A DNA stretch of 10,582 nt from an uncultured Streptomyces sp. (GCA_946480485.1 CAMLJW010000157.1:1-10582); one strand, 5' to 3'; positions 1 through 6,225 are shown, counted from the first letter of the stretch. Notes: a model not told the origin generated them from the letters alone. Numbers and translations are program-made.

Positions 1-697
1 CGTAGGCGCCCTCGTCGACGATGATCAGCGTCCGCTCGAACTGGCCCATGTTCTCCGTGTTGATCCGGAAGTAGGCCTGGAGCGGGATCTCGACGTGCAC
101 GCCCTTCGGCACGTAGATGAAGGAGCCGCCGGACCACACGGCGGTGTTCAGCGAGGCGAACTTGTTGTCACCGACCGGGATGACCGTTCCGAAGTACTCC
201 TTGAACAGCTCCGGGTGCTCCCTGAGGGCCGTGTCGGTGTCCAGGAAGATGACGCCCTGCTCCTCCAGGTCCTCGCGGATCTGGTGGTAGACGACCTCCG
301 ACTCGTACTGGGCCGCGACACCGGCGACGAGGCGCTGCTTCTCCGCCTCCGGGATGCCGAGCTTGTCGTACGTGTTCTTGATGTCCTCGGGCAGTTCCTC
401 CCAGGACTCCGCCTGCTTCTCCGTGGAGCGCACGAAGTACTTGATGTTGTCGAAGTCGATGCCCGACAGGTCCGAGCCCCAGTTCGGCATGGGCTTCTTC
501 TCGAACAGGCGCAGGCCCTTGAGGCGGAGCTTGGTCATCCACTCCGGCTCGTTCTTCTTCGCGGAGATGTCGCGGACGACGTCCTCGTTGATGCCGCGCT
601 TGGCGGAGGCGCCGGCCGTGTCGGAGTCGGCCCAGCCGTATTCGTACGTGCCCAGGCCCTCGAGCTCAGGGTGGGCAGTCTCCGTGGGGAGAGTCAT
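1..697 (-). CDS. sufB: Fe-S cluster assembly scaffold SufB (5' part, runs off the left edge)
   Basis: SufB is the scaffold subunit of the cytoplasmic SufBC2D complex, on which Fe-S clusters are assembled before transfer to apoproteins. The 232 visible residues start [20 protein letters not shown] and include highly conserved SufB stretches: [17 protein letters not shown] (about 72-88), the [16 protein letters not shown] block (about 182-197) and [18 protein letters not shown] (about 205-222). A full SufB is about 470 aa, so roughly half is present; the C-terminal beta-helix with the main cluster-binding and SufD-contact residues lies outside. The ATG at 697 has a good Shine-Dalgarno, GGAGGAA, 6 nt upstream. 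It overlaps the sufR stop codon in an ATGA (694-697), so translation is probably coupled to sufR. By the usual actinobacterial order, sufD, sufC, sufS and sufU should follow to the left. Some mycobacterial SufB proteins carry an intein; none is seen in this part. Identification is secure. Confidence 0.97.
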   Translation of the reverse strand, partial: MTLPTETAHPELEGLGTYEYGWADSDTAGASAKRGINEDVVRDISAKKNEPEWMTKLRLKGLRLFEKKPMPNWGSDLSGIDFDNIKYFVRSTEKQAESWEELPEDIKNTYDKLGIPEAEKQRLVAGVAAQYESEVVYHQIREDLEEQGVIFLDTDTALREHPELFKEYFGTVIPVGDNKFASLNTAVWSGGSFIYVPKGVHVEIPLQAYFRINTENMGQFERTLIIVDEGAY

Positions 698-1455
698 GCG
701 GGGTTCCTCCCGGCCGTGCTTGCGGATGCGTTATCAGTGGTCTGGTGGGTGTCGGTGGTCTGGTGGCTCGCCTGGGGGATGAACGTCGTGCAGACGCCGT
801 CCCCGTGGGCAAGGGTGGCCAGCCGCTGGACATGCGTGCCGAGCAACTGGGAGAAGATCTCGGTCTCCGCCTCGCACAACTGCGGGAACTGCTCGGCGAC
901 ATGGGCGACCGGGCAGTGGTGCTGGCAGAGCTGCTCGCCCCGCTGCGGAGGGGGCGCGCCGCGCGCCGTAGCAGCGTACCCGTCGGCGCTCAGCGCCTTG
1001 GCCAGCGCTTCGGTCCGCGTCTCGGGCGTGGCGGCCTCGACGGCCTCGCGGTACACCCCGGCCTGTGCGGCGAGCCGGGCGCGGGCGAAGGCGGCGATGG
1101 CCTCGTCCCCACCCTCTCGCTCCGCGATCCAGCGCAGCGCGTCCGCGGCGAGCTTGTCGTACGACTGATAGAAGGCGTCGCGACCACACTCGGTCAGGGC
1201 GAACACCTTGGCGGGTCGGCCGCGCGTGCGCGCTCCGTAGACACGCTTCTCGCGGGCCTCCACGACGTCGTCGGCGACCAGTGCGTCGAGGTGCCTGCGG
1301 ACGGCAGCCTGGGTGAGGCCGAGGCGGCCGGCCAGGTCGGCCACGGTCGACGGACCGTGATCCAGGATGGACCGCGCGACCCGGTTGCGCGTGGAGCGGT
1401 CCGAGCGCAACCCAGCCGCGAGTTCCTCCTGCGGATCCTCGCCGACGTTTTTCAC
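694..1455 (-). CDS. sufR: SufR, Fe-S cluster-sensing transcriptional repressor of the suf operon
   Basis: SufR is a winged-helix regulator carrying an Fe-S cluster. In Streptomyces and Mycobacterium it represses its own suf operon when clusters are sufficient. The 253-aa product has an N-terminal helix-turn-helix (about residues 21-70, core [20 protein letters not shown]) and a wing with [13 protein letters not shown] (76-88). A C-terminal cysteine cluster holds C177, C181 and C194 (CX3C-X12-C), with another Cys at 222, which fits the family's cluster ligands. I chose the GTG at 1455 because a promoter-like -10 (AACAAT) ends 6 nt before it and no Shine-Dalgarno exists, which suggests a leaderless transcript. 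Upstream in-frame ATG codons at 1527 and 1524 would run through the operator and give an uncharacteristic N-terminus; a TTG near residue 16 behind AGGAGG is a weaker alternative. The stop codon overlaps the sufB ATG. The C-terminal tail carries a duplicated HQTTD motif. Confidence 0.93.
   Translation of the reverse strand: MKNVGEDPQEELAAGLRSDRSTRNRVARSILDHGPSTVADLAGRLGLTQAAVRRHLDALVADDVVEAREKRVYGARTRGRPAKVFALTECGRDAFYQSYDKLAADALRWIAEREGGDEAIAAFARARLAAQAGVYREAVEAATPETRTEALAKALSADGYAATARGAPPPQRGEQLCQHHCPVAHVAEQFPQLCEAETEIFSQLLGTHVQRLATLAHGDGVCTTFIPQASHQTTDTHQTTDNASASTAGRNPA
737..766. repeat. Twin 12-bp direct repeat within the 3' end of sufR
   Basis: GTGGTCTGGTGG occurs perfectly at 737-748 and 755-766, an 18-bp period. 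On the coding strand it encodes a repeated HQTTD pentapeptide (period 6 aa) in the polar tail of SufR, beyond the cysteine cluster. It looks like a small in-frame duplication in a disordered tail. Confidence 0.8.
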
Positions 1456-1468
1456 AACACCATTGTTG
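1455..1468. promoter_or_regulatory. SufR operator, CAAC-N6-GTTG palindrome
   Basis: The sequence CAACACCATTGTTG is an exact CAAC-N6-GTTG palindrome; the inner bases extend it to CAACA-CCAT-TGTTG. This is the operator form I recall for the characterised Streptomyces avermitilis SufR. It covers the predicted -10 hexamer of sufR and touches the first base of the GTG start codon, so a bound repressor would block RNA polymerase directly. This supports autoregulation of sufR and sufB. Confidence 0.85.
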
Positions 1469-1491
1469 CGTAATTCCGCAGAGAGTGACAA
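1462..1491 (-). promoter_or_regulatory. Probable sufR promoter, leaderless
   Basis: On the minus strand TTGTCA (1491-1486, 5 of 6 matches to TTGACA) and AACAAT (1467-1462, 4 of 6 to TATAAT) are separated by 18 bp. Transcription expected about 7 nt downstream would start at or near 1455, the first base of the GTG codon. The lack of any Shine-Dalgarno before that codon agrees with a leaderless mRNA. This is predicted from sequence only. Confidence 0.55.
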
Positions 1492-1526
1492 GCCGCGCCC
1501 ACGCCACCCGGCGGTGCCGTGCATCA

Positions 1527-1546
1527 CTTAGGTCTACCTAAGCTGA
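1527..1546. promoter_or_regulatory. Iron-box-like palindrome (DtxR/IdeR/DmdR type)
   Basis: CTTAGGT-CT-ACCTAAG (1527-1542) is a perfect 7-bp inverted repeat. The 19-mer TTAGGTCTACCTAAGCTGA (1528-1546) matches 13 of 19 positions of the DtxR/IdeR consensus TTAGGTTAGGCTAACCTAA, including the first six bases. The spacing of the perfect palindrome (2 bp) differs from the consensus (7 bp between TTAGGT and ACCTAA), so this may be a variant site or another regulator's operator. It lies about 80 bp upstream of the predicted sufR start and about 180 bp upstream of the ABC transporter start, so its target is unclear. Confidence 0.45.
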
Positions 1547-1603
1547 CCTGCGGAAACGATTTTTTGATCGATCAGTACGGGGGTAGCCTGTTCCTCCGTT
1601 CCC

Positions 1604-1655
1604 GGGGGCTTCGCCCAGACCCCTGTGGGGGCCTGAGGGCGTCGTCCTCGACGCC
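1604..1655. repeat. Cluster of three GC-rich hairpins of Streptomyces intergenic type
   Basis: Three short inverted repeats lie in a row: GGGC-TTC-GCCC (1606-1616), CCCC-TGT-GGGG (1620-1630) and GGCGTCG-TCCT-CGACGCC (1638-1655). Text of the kind GGGGGCTTCGCCCAGACCCC recurs between genes in Streptomyces chromosomes, so this is probably a dispersed repeat. It could also end transcripts entering from the left. It has no T-run. Confidence 0.5.
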
Positions 1656-1707
1656 GGAGAAGCTCGCGCGGACCGCCCCGCCCTGCGGAGCCCCCGCACC
1701 GGGTCCC

Positions 1708-1713
1708 TAGACT
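1708..1713 (+). promoter_or_regulatory. -10 box of a probable leaderless ABC transporter transcript
   Basis: TAGACT ends 8 nt before the ATG at 1722, and there is no Shine-Dalgarno between them. This is the usual arrangement of Streptomyces leaderless mRNAs. The -35 region (near 1683-1690) is weak, so the promoter may need an activator or be poor. Confidence 0.45.
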
Positions 1714-1721
1714 TGGCGCCC

Positions 1722-2645
1722 ATGCGAAGCGACCCTGTCGTCCAGGTCCAGGCCCTGGTGAAGCGGTACGGCACGAAGACCGCGGTGGATGGCCTCGATC
1801 TGACGGCCGGGCCAGGCATTACCGCAGTACTCGGTCCCAACGGAGCGGGCAAGACGAGCACGGTCGAGATCTGCGAGGGATACCGGAAGCCGGACTCCGG
1901 AGTGGTACGGGTACTGGGTCTCGACCCGATAGGCGAGTCCGCCGCCCTGCGCCCCCGCATCGGCGTGATGCTCCAGTCCGGCGGCGTGTACTCGGGCGCC
2001 CGAGCCGACGAAATGCTCCACCATGTGGCCAAGCTGCACGCACACCCCCTCGACGTGGACGCCCTGATCGAGCGCCTCGGCCTCGGCAGCTGCGGCCGCA
2101 CGACGTACCGGCGCCTGTCCGGCGGTCAGCAGCGACGGCTCGCGCTCGCGATGGCCGTGGTCGGCCGTCCCGAACTGGTCTTCCTGGACGAGCCGACCGC
2201 CGGTCTCGATCCGCAGGCGCGCCGGGCGACCTGGGATCTCGTACAGGATCTGCGGACGGACGGCGTCTCGGTCATCCTCACCACGCACTACATGGACGAG
2301 GCCGAGCAGCTCGCCGACGACGTGGCGATCATCGAAGGGGGGCGGGTCATCGCCCAGGGCTCCCCCGAGGAGCTGTGCCGCGGCGGCGCCGAGAACACTC
2401 TCCGCTTCAGCGGGCGTCCCGGCCTCGACATGGGTTCCCTCCTCAAGGCCCTCCCACCGGAGTGCACGGCGGCCGAGCTGACGCCGGGCGCGTACCGGGT
2501 GGGCGGCAAGGTCGACCCGCAGCTCCTGGCGACCGTCGCGTCCTGGTGCGCCCGGCACGGGGTGATGCCGGAGAAGATCTCGATGGAGCGGCACACGCTG
2601 GAAGACGTGTTTTTGGAAATGACCGGCAAGGAGCTGCGTTCGTGA
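1722..2645 (+). CDS. ABC transporter ATP-binding protein, DrrA-like, suf/ctaA-linked
   Basis: This 307-aa cytoplasmic ATPase would power the membrane partner encoded next. All nucleotide-binding motifs are intact: Walker A GPNGAGKT (38-45), Q-loop Q85 in MLQSGG, signature LSGGQQRR (132-139), Walker B LVFLDEP with D156 and E157, D-loop GLD (161-163) and the switch histidine H189 in TTHYMDEAEQ. The last 80 or so residues form the C-terminal extension of the DrrA/multidrug (ABC-2) group. The first ATG with a reasonable context is at 1722; an in-frame TTG three codons earlier lies inside the -10 box. The permease start overlaps this stop codon. The substrate is not known. The adjacent ctaA and suf genes suggest a role tied to heme, copper or cytochrome assembly, but the 'multidrug' label would come from family similarity only. 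Confidence 0.93.
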   Translation: MRSDPVVQVQALVKRYGTKTAVDGLDLTAGPGITAVLGPNGAGKTSTVEICEGYRKPDSGVVRVLGLDPIGESAALRPRIGVMLQSGGVYSGARADEMLHHVAKLHAHPLDVDALIERLGLGSCGRTTYRRLSGGQQRRLALAMAVVGRPELVFLDEPTAGLDPQARRATWDLVQDLRTDGVSVILTTHYMDEAEQLADDVAIIEGGRVIAQGSPEELCRGGAENTLRFSGRPGLDMGSLLKALPPECTAAELTPGAYRVGGKVDPQLLATVASWCARHGVMPEKISMERHTLEDVFLEMTGKELRS

Positions 2646-3412
2646 CCACCTCCGGTACATTCACCCCGAAGCCGGGGGCCGCCCCGCTGTCCCGCATGAT
2701 CGCGGCGCAGGCAGCGCTCGAGACGAGGATGCTGCTGCGCAACGGCGAGCAGTTGCTGCTCACCGTCGTCATCCCGACCCTGCTGCTCGTGCTGTTCAGC
2801 TCGGTCGATGTCGTCGGCACGGGCGACGGTGAGGCGGTCGACTTCCTGGCCCCCGGCGTCCTCGCGCTCGCGGTGATGTCGACGGCGTTCACGGGCCAGG
2901 CCATCGCGACGGGCTTCGAGCGGCGGTACGGGGTCCTCAAGCGACTCGCGACGTCGCCGCTGCCGCGCTGGGGGCTGATGGCGGCGAAGACGCTCTCCGT
3001 GCTCGTCACGGAGATCCTCCAGGTGATCCTGGTTACAGCGATCGCGTTCGCCCTCGGCTGGTCCCCGCACGGCAATCCGCTCGCCGTCCTGCTTCTGCTC
3101 CTCCTCGGCACGGCCGCCTTCTCGGGTCTGGGCCTGCTGATGGCCGGCACGTTGAAGGCGGAGGCGACGCTGGCCGCGGCGAACCTGGTCTTCCTGCTGC
3201 TGCTCGTGGGCGGCGCAGTCGTCGTCCCGCTCGACAAGTTCCCGCCCGCCGCCCAGGACGTACTCGGTCTGCTGCCGATCTCGGCCCTCTCGGACGGGCT
3301 CCGGGACGTGCTCCAGCACGGTGCAGGGATGCCGTGGGGGGACCTCGGGATCCTGGCCGTGTGGGGGGTCGTCGGCCTCGCGGCCGCCGCCCGTTTCTTC
3401 CGATGGGAGTAG
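2642..3412 (+). CDS. ABC-2 type transporter permease
   Basis: This 256-aa integral membrane protein is the likely channel partner of the upstream ATPase. It has about six hydrophobic segments (roughly 37-55, 68-90, 115-140, 147-170, 177-197 and 233-250). The ABC-2 family signature ERRYGVLKRLATSPLPRW (93-110) follows the second segment and a proline-containing PISALSDGLRD (212-222) precedes the last. The GTG at 2642 overlaps the upstream TGA as GTGA and has AAGGAG (2628-2633) 8 nt before it, so the two subunits are probably made in coupled fashion. The protein carries one permease domain, so a homodimer with two ATPases is expected. ctaA follows after only 50 bp. The substrate cannot be read from the sequence. 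Confidence 0.92.
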   Translation: MTTSGTFTPKPGAAPLSRMIAAQAALETRMLLRNGEQLLLTVVIPTLLLVLFSSVDVVGTGDGEAVDFLAPGVLALAVMSTAFTGQAIATGFERRYGVLKRLATSPLPRWGLMAAKTLSVLVTEILQVILVTAIAFALGWSPHGNPLAVLLLLLLGTAAFSGLGLLMAGTLKAEATLAAANLVFLLLLVGGAVVVPLDKFPPAAQDVLGLLPISALSDGLRDVLQHGAGMPWGDLGILAVWGVVGLAAAARFFRWE

Positions 3413-3449
3413 AGACCTCCCCTCGTGAAGACGTGCACAAGCGGCCCCC

Positions 3450-3455
3450 TACGAT
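3450..3455 (+). promoter_or_regulatory. Candidate internal promoter -10 before ctaA
   Basis: TACGAT is followed 7 nt later by the GTG at 3463, which has no Shine-Dalgarno. A GTGAAG element at 3425-3430 could act as a poor -35 with 19-bp spacing. ctaA may therefore also be made from a leaderless transcript in addition to read-through from the ABC genes. Confidence 0.4.
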
Positions 3456-3462
3456 GGTGCGC

Positions 3463-4458
3463 GTGCCGAATCTGATCCGTGCGGAGGCCGCCGAGGCCGT
3501 ACGCAACCCCCTCGCCTTCATCGCCGCACGCTGGACTCCGAGTCCCCGGACGGTTCAGCGCGCCGCCCTCGCCGCGCTCGTCATGGCGGTGGTCATCGTG
3601 GTCACCGGCGGTGCCGTACGGCTGACCGGCTCGGGGCTGGGCTGCCCTACCTGGCCCAAGTGCACCGCCGGCTCGCTCACCAACACGAGCGCGATGGGCA
3701 TCCACGGCTACATCGAGTTCGGCAACCGCATGCTGACGTACGTCCTGTGCGCTGCGGTCGGCTGGGCGATCATCGCCGCGCGCTCCGAGAAGCCGTACCG
3801 GCGCAGCCTCACGCGCCTCGGCTGGACCCAGTTCTGGGTCGTCATGGGCAACGCGGTCCTCGGCGGCATCGTCGTCCTGGTGGGCCTCAACCCGTACACG
3901 GTCGCGGCCCACTTCCTGCTCTCCACCGCGCTGATCGCCATCGCCACGGTGATGTGGCAGCGCGCCCGCGAGGGGGACGGCGCCCCCCGCCCGCTGGTCG
4001 GCAAGTCGGTGCGGCAGCTGGTGTGGTTCCTGGTCGCCGGCACCGTCCTGCTCATCGCGGTCGGCACGGTCGTCACCGGTTCGGGCCCGCACGCCGGCGA
4101 CTCCCGCGAGGTCGAGCGCATGCCCGTGAGCTGGGAGGACGTCAGCAAGCTGCATGCCGTCCTGGCATGGATCGTGGTGACCCTGACCTTCGCCCTGTGG
4201 TTCGTGCTGAAGGCGGTCGACGCCCCCGGGTCCCCCCTCGACCGCACCCGCGATCTCTTCCTGGTCCTCCTTTCCCAGGGCGTCATCGGCTACGTCCAGT
4301 ACTTCACCGACCTTCCCGAGATCCTGGTCGGCCTCCACATGTTCGGCTCCTGTCTGGTGTGGATCGCGACACTCCGGGTGCTGCTGTCCCTGCGGGAGCG
4401 ACCGCAGGAGGCGGACGTGCCGGAGCCGTCGACGGAGCCTCTCGCCACGCGCGCGTGA
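3463..4458 (+). CDS. ctaA: Heme A synthase, COX15/CtaA family
   Basis: CtaA oxidises the C8 methyl of heme O to a formyl group, giving heme A for the aa3 cytochrome c oxidase. The 331-aa protein has about eight hydrophobic helices in two four-helix halves. TVVTGGAVRLTGSGLGCPTWPKC is typical of the family (near 46-67), with the loop cysteine pair C61 and C67. Histidines H150, H231 and H292 sit where heme ligands are expected. The first-half EXXH motif reads E85-F-G-N88-R89, so one expected histidine is an asparagine, although H81 lies nearby. The second half repeats VVTGSGPHAGD (203-213). I chose the GTG at 3463 because of the promoter spacing; an in-frame ATG at 3454 would overlap the -10 box. 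The gene follows the ABC permease by 50 bp. A perfect palindrome spans its stop codon. Confidence 0.93.
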   Translation: MPNLIRAEAAEAVRNPLAFIAARWTPSPRTVQRAALAALVMAVVIVVTGGAVRLTGSGLGCPTWPKCTAGSLTNTSAMGIHGYIEFGNRMLTYVLCAAVGWAIIAARSEKPYRRSLTRLGWTQFWVVMGNAVLGGIVVLVGLNPYTVAAHFLLSTALIAIATVMWQRAREGDGAPRPLVGKSVRQLVWFLVAGTVLLIAVGTVVTGSGPHAGDSREVERMPVSWEDVSKLHAVLAWIVVTLTFALWFVLKAVDAPGSPLDRTRDLFLVLLSQGVIGYVQYFTDLPEILVGLHMFGSCLVWIATLRVLLSLRERPQEADVPEPSTEPLATRA

Positions 4459-4468
4459 GTCACGCGCG
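4450..4468. terminator. Possible bidirectional terminator across the ctaA stop
   Basis: CGCGCGTGA-G-TCACGCGCG is a perfect 9-bp inverted repeat with a single central base. As RNA it would form a 7-bp GC-rich stem with a GAGUC loop. It covers the ctaA stop codon and lies between convergent genes, where a shared terminator is useful. It has no U-tract, so it is only a candidate. Confidence 0.4.
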
Positions 4469-4568
4469 TACGCAGGTTCGGTGAGGAAGCGGCCCAGGAG
4501 CCGGTCGCTCACGTCGCCGCGGGTCATGCGGACAGTCCGGACAGCTCGACCCGTCACGTACACCCGCC

Positions 4569-5675
4569 TCACCCCAGCCCGTACACCCGTCGTGCGTTCC
4601 CCTCCGCGATCAGCCCCGCCACCCGCTGCGCGTCCGCCAGCGACCACGCCCCCTCGGCCACCCAGGTGCCGAGCACCCGGGCCAGCGACTCGCGGAAGAG
4701 GCGGGCTCCCACCACGTGGAGTTCGGGCAGGCCGTGGGCGCCGGAGGAGAAGAGGAGCTTGCCGAAGGGAGCGAGTTCGAGGATCTCGGAGAGTACGGCG
4801 GACGCGCGGGCGCCCGTGCGGACGAGCGCGGCGCCCAGGTCGGCGTACACATGCGGGAAGACCCCGGCGAGGTGCGCCGCGTGGCGGTGGTACGGGTAGC
4901 CGTGCAGTAGGACCAGGTCGGTGCTGAGGCCGGCGGTGGCGCGGGCGAAGTCGGTGAGCAGGACGGGATCGGTGCGGTCGATGCGCAGGCCGGGTTCGCC
5001 GAGTCCCGCGTGCAGCTGGAGGGGCCGGCCCGACGCGACGGCGATCCAGAGGAGATGCCGCAGCAGGACCGGGTCGGACAGGGTGCCGCCGACCCGGCGC
5101 CCGGCGAGCCAGCGGCCCGCGGCGCCCCGTACCTCGCCCGGGCCCGGCGGTTCGGGGGCGAGCGCCAGACCGTGACGTGCGCCCGCCACCGACGTGAACG
5201 CCACGGCGTTCGCGGCCGCCCCGTGCACCGACTCGGCGAGATTGGCGAGAAACGCCTCGACGGTGCCGGAGGTGTCCGCGACCTGTTCGGCGAGCAGCTC
5301 AAGTCGGACGATCTCGTGGGCGTCGGCTGAGCCGGTCGACGCCATCTCGCCGGGACCCGTCAGGTCGCCCGGCAGACCGGTGTCGACGAGGTAGGTCGTG
5401 ATCCCGCTGCCCCGCAGCAGTCTGCGGCCCGCTTCCAGTACGCCAAGTTCGCGACGGCGCGCGAGATAGCGCGCGGGCGGACAGTGCGGTTCCAGGCCGA
5501 GGAGCGGGGGACACCAACGGCGTACGGCGAATCCGATCTGGGTGTCGAAGAAAGTCGTGCCCGCGGCGGGGGCGCCCTCGCCGCGGGCGAGGTGGGCCTC
5601 GAAGGTGCCGAGGCCCAGCTCCGTCCGCAGCACGCCGTGACAGTACTGGTCCACCAGGGACGGTGTTTCGATCAT
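4569..5675 (-). CDS. Amidohydrolase-like protein with degenerate metal site
   Basis: This 368-aa cytoplasmic protein resembles the amidohydrolase (TIM-barrel) superfamily, especially the FluG/glutamine-synthetase-linked group. The fold is suggested by the N-terminal strand motif SLVDQYCHGVL (6-16), PLQLHAGLGEPG (218-229, H222), the strand LVLLHGYPYHRH (254-265, H258), and LLFSSGAHGLPEL (307-319). Compared with the family pattern, the N-terminal DxHxH reads D9-Q-Y11-C-H13, and the late S-T/S-D-G-H motif reads S310-S-G312-A-H314. One histidine and the catalytic aspartate thus appear replaced, which may mean loss or change of catalysis. The ATG at 5675 has GGGGAG 6-11 nt upstream. It faces ctaA convergently. 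I recall near-identical proteins at this place in other Streptomyces, so it is probably conserved. The substrate is unknown. Confidence 0.85.
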   Translation of the reverse strand: MIETPSLVDQYCHGVLRTELGLGTFEAHLARGEGAPAAGTTFFDTQIGFAVRRWCPPLLGLEPHCPPARYLARRRELGVLEAGRRLLRGSGITTYLVDTGLPGDLTGPGEMASTGSADAHEIVRLELLAEQVADTSGTVEAFLANLAESVHGAAANAVAFTSVAGARHGLALAPEPPGPGEVRGAAGRWLAGRRVGGTLSDPVLLRHLLWIAVASGRPLQLHAGLGEPGLRIDRTDPVLLTDFARATAGLSTDLVLLHGYPYHRHAAHLAGVFPHVYADLGAALVRTGARASAVLSEILELAPFGKLLFSSGAHGLPELHVVGARLFRESLARVLGTWVAEGAWSLADAQRVAGLIAEGNARRVYGLG

Positions 5676-5752
5676 CCGGACTCCCCGCGCTTTGGGCCGT
5701 GCCTCTTTCAGGTCCTAACGGGTGATCGGGGGGTCAGGTGTTGCTTCCACGT

Positions 5753-5770
5753 GCCCTGTGCGAAAAGGGC
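5753..5770 (-). terminator. Weak hairpin after the 118-aa gene
   Basis: GCCCT and AGGGC arms (5 bp) flank an 8-nt loop starting 6 nt after the TAG stop of the upstream minus-strand gene. The stem is short and lacks a clear U-tract, so it may only slow transcription before the amidohydrolase-like gene. Confidence 0.25.
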
Positions 5771-5775
5771 GGTTT

Positions 5776-6132
5776 CTAGCGGTTGTTACTGGGGCCGCCG
5801 AGCTGGATCCCCGCCATGCGCGTCCACTCGTACGGGCCGGTCTTCACCTTGCCCGCGAAGTCCCCGTCGAAGGCCTCGTGCGCGGTGATGCCGGACTTCT
5901 GGACGGCCTGCTCGGCGATGGCGTAGGCCGGCGCCACGAGGTCGCCCCACGCGCCGTCCTCGCCGACGAGCACGATCCGGGCCCCCCGCTGCCCCAGGTA
6001 CGCGACATGGCCCTCGGCCCCGCCGTGCGCCTGGGCGAAGGAGGAGATCTGCTGGGCGAGCCGGGCCACACGCCGCTCCGCCCTGGCGGCCTGCCTGCGG
6101 TCCGCGCCCTCGTCAACCTGGGTGTCTGCCAT
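5776..6132 (-). CDS. Conserved small protein of unknown function, 118 aa
   Basis: I do not recognise a named family. The product is soluble, with no signal peptide, membrane segment or cysteine. Residues 8-36 form a charged, Arg/Ala-rich stretch likely to be a helix (DEGADRRQAARAERRVARLA). Then comes a compact domain with a strand-like ARIVLVGEDGAWGDLVAP (51-68), a helix AYAIAEQAVQKSG and an end rich in conserved-looking aromatic residues (KTGPYEWTRMAGIQLGG, 97-113). Codon use is typical of the neighbours and the sense is clearly coding. The ATG at 6132 was chosen because TAGCAT ends 7 nt before it and no Shine-Dalgarno is present, suggesting leaderless translation. It lies between ctaB and the amidohydrolase-like gene on the same strand, separated by about 140 bp from ctaB and 100 bp from the next gene, so it is probably transcribed alone. 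Confidence 0.85.
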   Translation of the reverse strand: MADTQVDEGADRRQAARAERRVARLAQQISSFAQAHGGAEGHVAYLGQRGARIVLVGEDGAWGDLVAPAYAIAEQAVQKSGITAHEAFDGDFAGKVKTGPYEWTRMAGIQLGGPSNNR

Positions 6133-6139
6133 GGTCAGG

Positions 6140-6145
6140 ATGCTA
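6140..6145 (-). promoter_or_regulatory. -10 box of the 118-aa gene (leaderless candidate)
   Basis: On the minus strand TAGCAT is followed after 7 nt by the ATG at 6132. A small inverted repeat CTACC-GAGA-GGTAG (6143-6156) overlaps it and could bind a regulator. No good -35 is visible 17-18 bp upstream. Confidence 0.4.
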
Positions 6146-6174
6146 CCGAGAGGTAGATCAGACGGCGACGGGCG

Positions 6175-6200
6175 GGGTGCGTGGCCTTGACCACGCATCC
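6175..6200 (-). terminator. Probable ctaB terminator hairpin
   Basis: The arms GGGTGCGTGG and CCACGCATCC pair over 10 bp, with one G-U pair, around a 6-nt loop. The hairpin lies about 75 nt downstream of the ctaB stop and just upstream of the promoter of the next gene, as expected for an intrinsic-type terminator. There is no T-tract, which is common in high-GC actinobacteria. Confidence 0.5.
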
Positions 6201-6225
6201 TGCGCGTCGTCCGTACCGAATATGC

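Noticed and set aside
1..697. An intein in sufB, as known in some mycobacteria
   Set aside because: The visible SufB half is continuous and shows no intein splice motifs; the usual insertion point may lie beyond the left edge, so nothing can be claimed.
1564..1589. TTGATC and TAGCCT as a promoter for the ABC genes
   Set aside because: The spacer is only 14 bp, too short for a standard sigma-70-type promoter, and TAGACT at 1708 fits the start codon better.
1722..3412. Reading the ABC pair as an antibiotic resistance exporter
   Set aside because: The DrrA-like similarity is generic, there is no biosynthetic gene nearby, and the conserved suf/ctaA setting points to a housekeeping role.
4459..4568. 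A minus-strand reading downstream of the amidohydrolase-like gene with protein-like composition (DVSDRLLGRFLTEPAYA)
   Set aside because: It is very short, has no ribosome binding site, overlaps the terminator-like palindrome, and GC-rich DNA gives such readings by chance. It might be a lost tail of the neighbour gene, but nothing shows it.
2443..4647. A very long minus-strand open reading frame opposite the permease and ctaA
   Set aside because: The product is low-complexity Arg/Gly/Glu/Asp-rich with no motifs, and the plus strand carries two well-supported membrane protein genes. Long antisense frames are a normal effect of high GC3.
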